46,009 nucleotides of DNA from Campylobacterota bacterium (GTDB lineage Bacteria > Campylobacterota > Campylobacteria > Campylobacterales > Sulfurovaceae): the NCBI GenBank assembly GCA_003252535.1, contig QKDN01000028.1:1-46009 (forward strand), read 5' to 3'. Within the stretch, counting starts at the first letter, position 1. Each line of letters opens with the position of its first letter. Position numbers and translations under genes: made by a program. Below the pieces are notes generated by a model. It saw only the letters and a program-made list of their open reading frames with translations. It had not been told where the DNA came from and searched no databases. This document shows positions 25,815-34,385 of the stretch, one piece after another.

Positions 25815-26819
25815 TTAAAGCCTGTCGAGGTTGATGATGGTACCGTCGGTGTATATCCTGCCACCGCTGACGAATGCGTAGTCGTCTGTCTCACCGACAT
25901 CGTATATTCTCTGGTTCTTGAACGCTGTATCCATCACGACAAGAGGCCCTTTGTGGTCAAGTGCATATATCTTGCCGTTGCGTATCGCCGCGGCGCTGAA
26001 GTGGGCGAACTTGAACTTGGTCCTGGAGACCTCCTCGAGCGAAGAGTTGAGTCTGATGACCTCGCCGTTCTTTGTGAATACATAGATATCGCCGCCGTAA
26101 GGGACCACTTCGCTGATCCCCTGGTCGAACTCACCCTCGGCGCTCCCGATCGTCATGACACGGTTCGGCGTAGCTGCGATGAGGAGGTTGCCGATACGTG
26201 AAAGGTGGATGATGTTGTTGAGACTTGTTTCCGAGCTGATATAGATCACCTTTGCATTGTCGGGCGCGTTCATGTCCATGACGATGAGCTTGCCGTCAAG
26301 CGTCGGGACGACCGCAAGGTTGTCTACGAACATCGGCGTGGCGATACGCGTATCGACCGCGTAAGCATCCGGAGCCTTGTTCTCCATGATCTTCGTGCTG
26401 CTTGCGAGCTTGTAGAGACCGAAAGTATTGTCCTGGAGGAGATAGACGAGGATACCGTTCTTGGCCGCGACCGATACGATCGGCACCTGGAACTCTACGG
26501 TCTGTACCGTCGCGCCTGTAGATCTGTTGAGGATGAAGAGCTTGCCTGCCCTGTCAGTCGCATAGACTCTCGCGCTGTCTTCACTGAGGTATACCTGACC
26601 GGCTGGAAGCCTGATCGACCCCACACCGTTCTTCGTCACATAGCTCTGATCCGTGAAAGTGATACCGTCCCTGGTCTGGTAGAGCGCCTTGCCGCCGTGA
26701 GAGCTGACAGCCGCTGATGCGCTGAGGGTATTCGGCGGGTCGAAGTATTTCTTGCCGCTGCATCCGGCCATGACCAACAGTGCCGCAGCGCCGAGTGCGA
26801 GGGTGAGCTTTTTCATCAT
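25815..26819 (-). CDS. BamB-like beta-propeller outer-membrane lipoprotein
   Basis: 334 aa. Signal peptide with lipobox VMAGC (Cys20). The rest is a series of short beta-blade units with alternating GKLFILNR, GKLIVMDM, GEVIRLNS and GKIYALDH motifs, as in PQQ-type propellers. In E. coli bamB follows yfgM. Here the upstream gene is YfgM-like and overlaps by four bases, which supports a role in outer-membrane protein assembly. AAAGGG precedes the start. Confidence 0.7.
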   Translation of the reverse strand: MMKKLTLALGAAALLVMAGCSGKKYFDPPNTLSASAAVSSHGGKALYQTRDGITFTDQSYVTKNGVGSIRLPAGQVYLSEDSARVYATDRAGKLFILNRSTGATVQTVEFQVPIVSVAAKNGILVYLLQDNTFGLYKLASSTKIMENKAPDAYAVDTRIATPMFVDNLAVVPTLDGKLIVMDMNAPDNAKVIYISSETSLNNIIHLSRIGNLLIAATPNRVMTIGSAEGEFDQGISEVVPYGGDIYVFTKNGEVIRLNSSLEEVSRTKFKFAHFSAAAIRNGKIYALDHKGPLVVMDTAFKNQRIYDVGETDDYAFVSGGRIYTDGTIINLDRL

Positions 26820-27394
26820 TTGCCCTTTATAGTGTAGTGTCTGAGGAGTGTAGCCGTCGTAGCAAGCGGTGACTGCTCGCCTATCATGTCAAGCTTCTCT
26901 TTTGCCTTGTTGATGTCGGCATTTTTGATCGCTTCGTAGGCTTCGGTGATATTGGCCATATCGGCATAGTATTTCGAATCAACGCTCTTGTTCTCTGCGA
27001 TCGCGCTGTGATACCTGCTCATATCCGCGATGATCTCGTTGCTGCTTTTACTGAGTGCGGCAAGCGTCTGCTTGTCTCCGTTCCTGACTGCCTGGGAATA
27101 GGTATAGAGCTCATAGAGAGCCGGGTTCTTCTCCTTGAGGACTCCCAGTGCAGCGCTGTCCTTGCTGTCTTTCTGGAGCGTCAGGTATGCCTGGTTGGCT
27201 TCGAGAAGTTTCTGATCTTCGAACGACTGGGCGACGCTCTTGCCTGCGAAGGCAACAATCGCTGCAACCACTACACCCCATATCAGAACCTTGTTCTTTT
27301 TGTAAAGGGTCTCTATCTTCAGTGCGCTCTCAAGCACCTTTTCATCGGCACTTAGCTCACTCTTGACATAATTGATATCGCTTTGAATACTCAC
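26816..27394 (-). CDS. YfgM-like single-pass membrane protein with TPR-like periplasmic region
   Basis: 192 aa from a GTG start (27392-27394) with GAGGAG six bases upstream. A cytoplasmic N-terminal helix of about 33 residues is followed by one TM helix (about 36-53), then helical repeats with many Ala, Leu and Lys residues as in tetratricopeptide-like YfgM. YfgM in E. coli associates with the Sec translocon and periplasmic chaperones. The ATGA overlap with the BamB-like gene is the main context support. Confidence 0.65.
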   Translation of the reverse strand: MSIQSDINYVKSELSADEKVLESALKIETLYKKNKVLIWGVVVAAIVAFAGKSVAQSFEDQKLLEANQAYLTLQKDSKDSAALGVLKEKNPALYELYTYSQAVRNGDKQTLAALSKSSNEIIADMSRYHSAIAENKSVDSKYYADMANITEAYEAIKNADINKAKEKLDMIGEQSPLATTATLLRHYTIKGK

Positions 27395-27426
27395 TCGCTC
27401 TCCTCGCTGTACACTTTTTGGGGTAA

Positions 27427-27432
27427 ATTATA
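27427..27432 (-). promoter_or_regulatory. Possible -10 for the yfgM-bamB-xer run
   Basis: TATAAT on the minus strand, 33 bases before the GTG start. No convincing -35 element. Confidence 0.4.
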
Positions 27433-27578
27433 CCCATTAACACTTGAAAATGAAATTATCGTCTTTCGTTATGGTATGTTTTGGCCGTGATCCGGAAGCA
27501 GCGGGACGATCTCACAATTTCAACCGGAGCTGGGTCGTGCAGGAAATCTCTCTTTTGTTACCATTAGTGATCTATCTC

Positions 27579-27587
27579 TGATATAAT
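27579..27587 (+). promoter_or_regulatory. Extended -10 promoter for the RMD1-like gene
   Basis: TGATATAAT (TG-N-TATAAT) lies 29 bases before the ATG. No clear -35, as usual for extended -10 promoters. Confidence 0.5.
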
Positions 27588-27616
27588 ATACTCTATCATC
27601 TCCAAGGAGCGTATCG

Positions 27617-28396
27617 ATGAAAAAAAGTATCATGAGCTATCTCGTCTGCGACAGCTTCCATAAGAATCTCTTCGAAGTGATCGGGGACAAATATACCGTA
27701 AGTATGAAAAAAGATACCATCGTCGTCGATATCGACGAAGGACAGGAGATCATCATCTTCAGGTTCGGTGTCTTCGTCTGCTGGAACGTCAGCAGTGAGA
27801 ATATCCGTCTCTTCCGGGAGTTCATCTCCCCTTTGCAGGTGGAGAGCTACGATACCGTACTCAGTGAAGAGCTTGCATACGAGATCGGATCGGAATTCAA
27901 GATCGAATACGACAATATCACACTGGATGAAGACTCGCAGCTGGCAAAGATCGCCATATCCAATTCACTGGCGCAGAACATCAAGCTCCAGCAGTTCGAA
28001 GAGTATATCATCGCAACCATCGATGAGAACGCTTACATCCCCAGACAGCTTGCCCAGAGCGGCAAGATCGCACTGGGCAAAAAAGACATAGCCAAAAAGA
28101 TCGGCGAGCTCTTCATCGTCAAGAACAAGATCAATCTCCGGTACGATCTCCTCGATACCCCCGATTTCTTCTGGTACTTCCCAGAGTACGAAGGGTACTA
28201 CGAAAAGATCAGCAAATACCTCGAGATCAAACAAAGGGTCGATGTCCTCAACAAAAAGACCGAGGTGATCCACGAGCTCCTCTATATGCTCAGCAACGAG
28301 CAGAATCACCGATACTCGGCATTCCTCGAGTGGATCATCATCATCCTCATCGCCGTGGAGATCGTCATGGGTCTCTACGGGCACATCGTGAAGTAG
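27617..28396 (+). CDS. RMD1/DUF155-family protein
   Basis: 259 aa. The central region (IIIFRFGVFVCWNV, LAKIAISNSLAQNIKLQQFE, LRYDLLDTPDFFWYFPEYE, KYLEIKQRVDVLNKK) matches my memory of DUF155/RMD1 proteins, known from yeast mitochondria and many bacteria, function unclear. One C-terminal TM helix (about 238-256) anchors it by the tail. AAGGAG precedes the ATG, and it is alone on the plus strand. Confidence 0.8.
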   Translation: MKKSIMSYLVCDSFHKNLFEVIGDKYTVSMKKDTIVVDIDEGQEIIIFRFGVFVCWNVSSENIRLFREFISPLQVESYDTVLSEELAYEIGSEFKIEYDNITLDEDSQLAKIAISNSLAQNIKLQQFEEYIIATIDENAYIPRQLAQSGKIALGKKDIAKKIGELFIVKNKINLRYDLLDTPDFFWYFPEYEGYYEKISKYLEIKQRVDVLNKKTEVIHELLYMLSNEQNHRYSAFLEWIIIILIAVEIVMGLYGHIVK

Positions 28397-28408
28397 CGGA
28401 TCACCCCG

Positions 28409-28615
28409 CTACCAGTGAAACTCATGATCGCATTCGGTGCATACTACCCTCACCTCTTTTGAGCCGGTGATCTCGGTATCGAACCGCCCTTCGTTGCACA
28501 CCACACTTCGATCCGACCGACGCATGAACTCATAATCGTTTTCCGATACCGACAACCTGCCAAGCTGTGTACAGTTTGGGCATTTGATGGATACATCATA
28601 ACTCTCTCTTGCCAT
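28409..28615 (-). CDS. 68-aa zinc-ribbon-like protein
   Basis: CPNC near residue 12 and CTEC near residue 59 frame a ribbon, with another Cys (VVCNEG) between, so one zinc ion is likely. GGAGGT lies six bases before the ATG. It faces the RMD1-like gene end to end. Function unknown; such proteins often bind nucleic acid or act as accessory subunits. Confidence 0.6.
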   Translation of the reverse strand: MARESYDVSIKCPNCTQLGRLSVSENDYEFMRRSDRSVVCNEGRFDTEITGSKEVRVVCTECDHEFHW

Positions 28616-28882
28616 TTTCGACCTCCATGTGATGATTTTAGTAAATATTTAATACATCATTATACAGGTATATTGAAAAAATGTCAAAATATGTGAAGGA
28701 AAGATCAGACTATCCAAGAGCAACTTCTACCTGATACAGTCACTCTGAATAACCGACAGAGTGATAAACAATCCTGTGTCCAGCATTATAAAGGAAATAT
28801 CATAGCCTCGAAATATCATCTTTGACTGTGGGTAGAGTAGTTATTGTCAGTTTATCTCCTGAAACAAGTCAGGTCAAACCCT
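28616..28882. other. 267-base intergenic region with a stem-loop
   Basis: AT-rich, no gene recognised. An 8-base inverted repeat (tcactctg and its complement) spans 28740-28764 around a 9-base loop, without a T-run. It may end the transcript from 28883 or be a repeat. Confidence 0.35.
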
Positions 28883-29380
28883 TCAAATCACCAAATCAAT
28901 ATCATAAAACCGTAGAATCTCATGCAAAGACTCTTTGGATATCGTATTGCCCCATACCCTGCCGGACGGATTGTTGTACCTCACGAGGATTGTATGATCC
29001 GGGGCATCTATGCCGTAGCGGGTCAATATATCTATACAATGATGTGTAAAGTCGAATGGCAAATCGGTATTGTCACCATACATATCGACAATACCGATCT
29101 CTATGACATATTCGATAAGTATAGTAAAAGTATCCATTAACTCTTCAGGGATTATCGAGACGATATCCCCCGGCAATCCATCACCTCTGCCCGTGATGGT
29201 TATTTGCACCCCTGCCTGTTCCCAATCAGGCAGACTCTTAACGATACATATTGAAACCAAATGAGATAACAGGGTATCAATATCCTTATGCCGTATATCG
29301 AAAACCTTGCAGAATTTCCACAAGCAGATTGCACCGTATACTTGTAATAGTCGTGTATTCAACTCATTCAGGGCTATCAT
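28883..29380 (-). CDS. 165-aa protein of unknown function coupled to the hydrolase
   Basis: Its ATG overlaps the stop of the alpha/beta-hydrolase gene (ATGA). It has no signal peptide or TM segment and is acidic, with mixed strand and helix. The second half contains FDFTHHCIDILTRYGIDAPDHT. No family recognised. Base composition is lower in GC than the housekeeping genes around it, which with the hydrolase may indicate acquired DNA. Confidence 0.55.
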   Translation of the reverse strand: MIALNELNTRLLQVYGAICLWKFCKVFDIRHKDIDTLLSHLVSICIVKSLPDWEQAGVQITITGRGDGLPGDIVSIIPEELMDTFTILIEYVIEIGIVDMYGDNTDLPFDFTHHCIDILTRYGIDAPDHTILVRYNNPSGRVWGNTISKESLHEILRFYDIDLVI

Positions 29381-30360
29381 TTCCCCAATACCCTCATAAA
29401 GAACAAACCGCTTTGTGCGTAGAACTGTTGCTTGGTGATAAAGATAGTCTGATGGTCGGCATCTTTATCCTCGTTGAAGTACTTGCGAGGAGAGGCAAAC
29501 CGATCGAACAGACTCTTGCCACGCCGGATGGCTATGAGCGGGTCATGGGAGCCGTGGGTGAAGAAGACGGGTATCCGGATACTCTTTGCCAATGTTACCG
29601 AAGAAGCCTTGGTGATATCCAGATCATAAAATACCTTCATACTTTTCTCAAATATCCTGTAGATAGGTACACCGATAAGATCGCCGAAGATACTTTTGGA
29701 TTTATCCTCCAGTATACCATCCAAAGCATCGAAGGTCGCAACCAGAACCATCGCTTTGAAATCATACTTTGAAGTATAGGCGCTGCGTACGGCAAAGGCA
29801 CCTCCGAGCGAATATCCCCATAAAAGAAGTCTGCCGGTATTGACCGAATGATGCAGCGCGGCATCTTCGATCACCCTGTCGACATACTCCTGCTCATGCA
29901 CTTTGGTACCGTAATAGAGCCGATGCAGCGCGCTTTCTCCATGCGCAGGGATATCGATCAGTATACAGTCGAAGCCCAGAGCAGTGTAACGCTCAGCCAT
30001 AGGAAGAAGGTCTTCCTTGCGACCGTTTTTGCCATGCAGCATCACTATCGTAGCATCTCTGGTGGAGAAATCGACTCTGCCTTCCATCGCGCTCACCTCC
30101 CTCCTCACTTTCTGCGCTCTGTCTGAAAGTCCCCGTGTATCGTCCAGTGAAACAAAAAGGTAGGGGATGCGCTCTTTCTGTGTAGAGTGGTGGGTGATAC
30201 GCATACTGAACTTCCGGGGATCGTCCAGTCTGATCCGGTGATAGTTCTCAAGCGGTTTTCTCTCAGGGGAGACCACACGCTCCTGGGCGTAGAAAAACAG
30301 TACGAGAGGTAAAAAAAGGAGAAAAATGAAGATGATTTTTTTGACTGGAGGCCTCTGCAT
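29377..30360 (-). CDS. Membrane-anchored alpha/beta hydrolase
   Basis: 327 aa from ATG 30360 (a GTG lies one codon earlier). N-terminal TM or uncleaved signal (about 8-24) then a periplasmic-facing hydrolase fold: VMLHGKNG oxyanion strand, nucleophile S184 in GYSLGG, D273 in HGSHDPL and H303 in DADHQT form the triad. It resembles YqkD/Bem46-type lipases or esterases; the substrate is unknown. It overlaps the downstream 165-aa gene by four bases. Confidence 0.85.
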   Translation of the reverse strand: MQRPPVKKIIFIFLLFLPLVLFFYAQERVVSPERKPLENYHRIRLDDPRKFSMRITHHSTQKERIPYLFVSLDDTRGLSDRAQKVRREVSAMEGRVDFSTRDATIVMLHGKNGRKEDLLPMAERYTALGFDCILIDIPAHGESALHRLYYGTKVHEQEYVDRVIEDAALHHSVNTGRLLLWGYSLGGAFAVRSAYTSKYDFKAMVLVATFDALDGILEDKSKSIFGDLIGVPIYRIFEKSMKVFYDLDITKASSVTLAKSIRIPVFFTHGSHDPLIAIRRGKSLFDRFASPRKYFNEDKDADHQTIFITKQQFYAQSGLFFMRVLGK

Positions 30361-30400
30361 CACATGACCCTGCCGATGTGATACAGCCCCGGCAACGGTA

Positions 30401-32506
30401 TCACCCGCAGGCGATCTGCCCGTCTACAGGCATCACCGTCACCTTGAGCGACTTGAATCGGGCGGTCATGATGAGCTCGTCGTGTTCGTCGCCGAATATC
30501 GCGTTGATGCGCGACTTGCTGTGGTGGAAGGTACAGAAGAGGGTGCGCGGTCTGATCTTGTCGGTGTAGATGACACGCAGCGGGTTGGTCTCGCCGTGGA
30601 TCGTGCGGAGCATGGCGAACTCTCCGAGCTTCCCTTCATCCTCCAGTGGAGCGAGGAGGATATCCTCGTCGTACTTGGTATCGAGCTTCTTGCTCCGCTT
30701 GGTCTGCGCCGCGTTGTTGTAGTGGGCGAGGGTACGGCCTGTCGTGAGGTAGTAGCCATCGAGCGAATCGTGGTAGAAGCTCTTGTCAAGGATCTCCTGC
30801 ACCATCCCGCGCGGCTCATACTGATGGTAGTGGTACTCGCCCAGACCGTCGGGGGTACGGAAGTCGAGGAGGTGGAGCACAGGCGTATCCTCATGGTGGA
30901 TAGGCCACTGCATCCCTCTTTTCCTATGCCGTTCGAGCCTGTAGTAGTCCGCCCCGCTGAATCTCTTCGGTGCGACCTTCTGCACCTCTTCCCACACCTG
31001 CTGCGAGCTCCCGAAGCCGAAGTCCCTGCCGAGCTTCTCGCTCATCATGGAGAGCACTTCCCAGTCGTCGGGGAGGTCGCTGTGGACGAGGGGCTGTGAG
31101 AGGTGGAGGCGGCGCATGGCGTTGATATAGACCCCGGTCTTCTCATAGGCGCTCTTGACACCGATGACGATATCTGCCTGAGCTGCGATATCGGTCATGA
31201 AGAGCTCCTGCACCATGATGAACTCCAGCTTGTCGAGAGCCTTTTTGATCTTGTTGATATTGGGGTGGATGTGGAGGATATCTTCGCCCATATTGAGCAG
31301 CGCTTTGATGCGGCCGCCCAGCATTGCGTCGATGAGCTGCGGGGTCATCAGACCCTCGACTTTGGGAGCCTGGTAGTCAGGAAGGTAGTATGGGAGACAT
31401 CCCATGTCACAGGCGCCCTGGACATTGTTCTGCCCCCGCAGCGGCATGAGACCTGCGCCGACCTTGCCGATATTGCCCGTCATGATCGCGAGATGGGTGA
31501 TCGCCATGACAGCGTAGGAGCCGTCGAGGTGCTCTGTGATCCCCAGACCCCAGAGGATCATCGATTTCTTGACCGCATACTCGCGGGCGATATTGGGGAT
31601 CATCTTGGCGAGGTTCTCGTACCCCTCGATATTTTTCATGAAGTTCGGGTTGGCATAGGGGTCGTTCAGTATCTTCTCTTTGAACTCCTCGAACCCTTTG
31701 GTACGGCTGGCGATGAAGCTCGGGTCATAGAGCTCCTCGTCGATGATGACATAGGCCATCATATTGAGGATCAGGAGGTTCGCCTCGTAGGGGATGATGC
31801 AGTTGTATTTCGCAAGCTTCGCCATCTTGGTCTCTCTCACATCGATGACGGCGAGGTTGTGATGGGTCTTGGCCATCTCGACGACACGGTTGGAGATGAT
31901 GGGGTGGGCTTCCATGATGTTCGAGCCGATGAGCACCATGAACTCCGCTTCGTAGATATCATTGTAGGGGTTGGTCGCCGCCCCTTCGCCGATGGTGGTG
32001 CGCATCCCCTTGAGCGACGGGGAGTGGCAGACGCGCGCGCAGTTGTCGACATGGGGTGAGTCCATCGTCTCGCGGCAGAACTTCTGGAAGGTATAGGCGC
32101 TCTCGCACGAGGTACGCGCCCCGCCGATGGCACAGAAGCTGTCGCCGCCGTGCGCCGCTTTGATCTCTCCGAGCTTCATCGCCGCTATCGAGGTGGCGGT
32201 ATCGACATCGCAGGTCATATAGTCGCCGTCGAAGGGGCTCAGTCTGCTCGCGAAAGCCTCACGGATATGGGGATTGCGATCAAGGAAGCTCCGTTTGATG
32301 CGGGGTTCCCTGATCCTGTCCTCCGCCTCTACAAAGTCATACCCATACTTCCCCTTGATACAGAGCTTCCCCTGGGAGACGACGCCGTCCTGCTGGGCAT
32401 AGACCTTGACGATCCTGTTGTCCTCGACCACTCCGGTGATATCGCACCCTACACCGCAGTAGGTACAGACGCTCTCTATCTCTTTGACACTTTTTGTTTT
32501 GATCAT
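30401..32506 (-). CDS. Molybdopterin formate dehydrogenase catalytic subunit (FdhF-like)
   Basis: 701 aa from ATG 32506, preceded by AAGGG; the open frame extends 15 codons more without support. A [4Fe-4S] site C14, C17, C21, C49 opens the protein, and NCARVCHSP places Cys160-His161 where FDH-H has Sec-His. MTGNIGKVGAGLMPLRGQNNVQGACDMG and the C-terminal molybdopterin domain (DGYYLTTGRTLAHYNN) are typical. It oxidises formate to CO2 or the reverse. It has no twin-arginine signal, so it is cytoplasmic, and no electron-transfer or membrane subunit lies beside it. Confidence 0.88.
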   Translation of the reverse strand: MIKTKSVKEIESVCTYCGVGCDITGVVEDNRIVKVYAQQDGVVSQGKLCIKGKYGYDFVEAEDRIREPRIKRSFLDRNPHIREAFASRLSPFDGDYMTCDVDTATSIAAMKLGEIKAAHGGDSFCAIGGARTSCESAYTFQKFCRETMDSPHVDNCARVCHSPSLKGMRTTIGEGAATNPYNDIYEAEFMVLIGSNIMEAHPIISNRVVEMAKTHHNLAVIDVRETKMAKLAKYNCIIPYEANLLILNMMAYVIIDEELYDPSFIASRTKGFEEFKEKILNDPYANPNFMKNIEGYENLAKMIPNIAREYAVKKSMILWGLGITEHLDGSYAVMAITHLAIMTGNIGKVGAGLMPLRGQNNVQGACDMGCLPYYLPDYQAPKVEGLMTPQLIDAMLGGRIKALLNMGEDILHIHPNINKIKKALDKLEFIMVQELFMTDIAAQADIVIGVKSAYEKTGVYINAMRRLHLSQPLVHSDLPDDWEVLSMMSEKLGRDFGFGSSQQVWEEVQKVAPKRFSGADYYRLERHRKRGMQWPIHHEDTPVLHLLDFRTPDGLGEYHYHQYEPRGMVQEILDKSFYHDSLDGYYLTTGRTLAHYNNAAQTKRSKKLDTKYDEDILLAPLEDEGKLGEFAMLRTIHGETNPLRVIYTDKIRPRTLFCTFHHSKSRINAIFGDEHDELIMTARFKSLKVTVMPVDGQIACG

Positions 32507-32621
32507 ATCGAAACCCTTTTGCTTGTTGGACCTCCTGAGCGAGTTTGGCAAGAGGTCTGTCGGAACTTTGGAACGGTAGTTTTAACCTATTTTTGCTTAA
32601 AGCTCTTTATGGGTATATATC

Positions 32622-33029
32622 TTATTTAATAAGCTTGACGACTTCTAATTTTACCTTTCCGATACCCATATTGACGAGTGATATTTCCTTGGCAGCAGCA
32701 TAGGAGAGATCGATGATCCTCCCCCTGACATGAGGTCCCCTGTCGTTGATACGGACGACGACACTCTTGCCGGTACACAGCGAAGTGACCTTGACCATAG
32801 TCCCGAATGGAAGGGTACGGTGTGCAGCGGTAAAAGCATGGGGATTGTACTTCTCACCGTTGGCCGTCCGTCGGCCGCAGAAACAGTTGGAGTAATACGA
32901 CGCGTTGCTTGTGCCGCAGTATTTGCCTACTGCATATTTGTTCTTACTAGTGAGCATCGGATCACGTTTACATCCGTTCGTCAGGAACATCAACGCCCCG
33001 AGCAGGACCAGAAGGATCACTTTTTTCAT
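32622..33029 (-). CDS. RlpA-like septal-ring lytic transglycosylase lipoprotein
   Basis: 135 aa with lipobox LTNGC (Cys20). A double-psi beta-barrel follows, with [29 protein letters not shown] and [19 protein letters not shown]. RlpA cleaves glycan strands lacking stem peptides at the division site. There is no SPOR domain, so it is a short version. It starts four bases after the cvfB-like stop, implying co-translation. Confidence 0.88.
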   Translation of the reverse strand: MKKVILLVLLGALMFLTNGCKRDPMLTSKNKYAVGKYCGTSNASYYSNCFCGRRTANGEKYNPHAFTAAHRTLPFGTMVKVTSLCTGKSVVVRINDRGPHVRGRIIDLSYAAAKEISLVNMGIGKVKLEVVKLIK

Positions 33030-33033
33030 TTTG

Positions 33034-33894
33034 TCACCTCAGTGAGATAGTATTGTCATTGAGTTCGATCTTCCCGGTTTCGAGAAGTTCGGTCAAGGCC
33101 TTCTTGAAACTCTTTCTGCTCAGACCGAACGTCTCTTTGATCGCTTCGGGATCACTCTTGTAGCCAAAGGGCATCGTGCCGCCCGCCTGGGAGAGCTTCT
33201 CCAGCACACATTTCTGGGCTTCGTCGACCTTCGCTTTCCTGCCGATGGGCTGCAGTGTGAGATCGAGCTTGCCGTCGTTCCTGATGGTCTTGACATACCC
33301 TTTTTTGCGTTCCCCTTTGGCAACGGGTTCGAATATCTCATTATCGAAGAGCATCCCTTCGTATTTACTGTCGACCAATACTTTGTAGCCCAGCGGGGTC
33401 TTGCCCAGTACGAGCATATCGACCTCCTGCCCTTTCTGGAGGGCGCTCAGATCGCGTACGAAGAACCTGCCGATCTTCTGGGTGCCGTAGAGCCTCCCGG
33501 TCTGCTCATCCTGGCAGATTCTCAGGATATAGTACTTGTCGATGTTGAAGTACTCTTTCTGCTGTGAGAGGGGGACGAAGAGGTCCTTGGGGAGTCCCCA
33601 GTCAACGAAAGCACCGTAGGATTTGTAATCGACTACTTTGAAATAGCCGTATTCGTCGAGCATCGCATAGGGTCTTTTGGTCGTCGCTACGGGACGGTCT
33701 TCGGAGTCCGTGTAGACGAATACCTCCACCACTGAACCTGGTTTCATGGTCTTTTCATCGACATAGGAGTTGGGGAGGAGCACTTCGGCACCGTCCGCAG
33801 CGCGGAGATAGAGACCGAAGTCGCTGTCACGCGCCACCTCGAGATGATTGAGCCGTCCTATCCCGATATGGGGACTTGCTGTATTTTCAGGCAT
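33034..33894 (-). CDS. CvfB-family S1-like RNA-binding protein
   Basis: 286 aa. Several S1/OB-like units ([64 protein letters not shown]) and a C-terminal winged helix ([24 protein letters not shown]) make up the CvfB layout. CvfB binds RNA and affects virulence genes in staphylococci; its role here is unknown. It sits between a lipoprotein gene and rlpA, with 12- and 4-base gaps. Confidence 0.82.
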   Translation of the reverse strand: MPENTASPHIGIGRLNHLEVARDSDFGLYLRAADGAEVLLPNSYVDEKTMKPGSVVEVFVYTDSEDRPVATTKRPYAMLDEYGYFKVVDYKSYGAFVDWGLPKDLFVPLSQQKEYFNIDKYYILRICQDEQTGRLYGTQKIGRFFVRDLSALQKGQEVDMLVLGKTPLGYKVLVDSKYEGMLFDNEIFEPVAKGERKKGYVKTIRNDGKLDLTLQPIGRKAKVDEAQKCVLEKLSQAGGTMPFGYKSDPEAIKETFGLSRKSFKKALTELLETGKIELNDNTISLR

Positions 33895-33906
33895 CAGGCA
33901 CGTTTC

Positions 33907-34326
33907 TTAGAAGAAGAAGACACATTGATCATCAGCCTCATAGTAGAAGCTGCCGTCACTCTGGGTCGTGCTGGCTCCGAAGAGTTCGCAGTCGTAGCCG
34001 ATGTTTCCTTTGCCGTCATTGATATCGTCGACGATATAGACGATGTCATCCTCGAAGATATCACCGTTGAGGTTCCCACCAAGACTGGTGAAGTCGAATT
34101 CGCATTTCTCGCCGGGATAGAACGAGAACTCGCCGTTGTCAAGTGTATACCCGAGATACTGCATCGATTCGCATTTGTAGGGAACGCCGGCGAGGGAGTA
34201 ACCGTTCTTGTCTACGAGGAAGAGGGTCGTAAGACCGTCGTTGTAATTGTCATCGTCACAGCAGCCGCATCCTGCGAACATCACTGCCGCTGTGAGGGAG
34301 AGTAAAAGTGTCTTCAGTATTTTCAT
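33907..34326 (-). CDS. Cysteine-rich acidic lipoprotein, unknown
   Basis: 139 aa, lipobox MFAGC then GCCDDDNYND, so a tethered acidic protein. Six further Cys/aromatic-rich positions include YKCESM, GEKCEFDF, YDCELF and DQCVFFF. The middle may be a small beta sandwich (SLAGVPYKC, GEFSFYPGE), like carboxypeptidase-regulatory folds; this is a guess. AAGGAAAT precedes the ATG. It lies upstream of cvfB in the same direction. Confidence 0.65.
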   Translation of the reverse strand: MKILKTLLLSLTAAVMFAGCGCCDDDNYNDGLTTLFLVDKNGYSLAGVPYKCESMQYLGYTLDNGEFSFYPGEKCEFDFTSLGGNLNGDIFEDDIVYIVDDINDGKGNIGYDCELFGASTTQSDGSFYYEADDQCVFFF

Positions 34327-34385
34327 TTTTATTTCCTTCCGTGTTATTATTTATTCTAATAGTTTAATCATAATGGACTTAAAGA

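Noticed and set aside
28822-29049. 75-codon plus-strand frame
   Set aside because: It overlaps the coupled minus-strand 165-aa gene, lacks a ribosome site and shows no motif.
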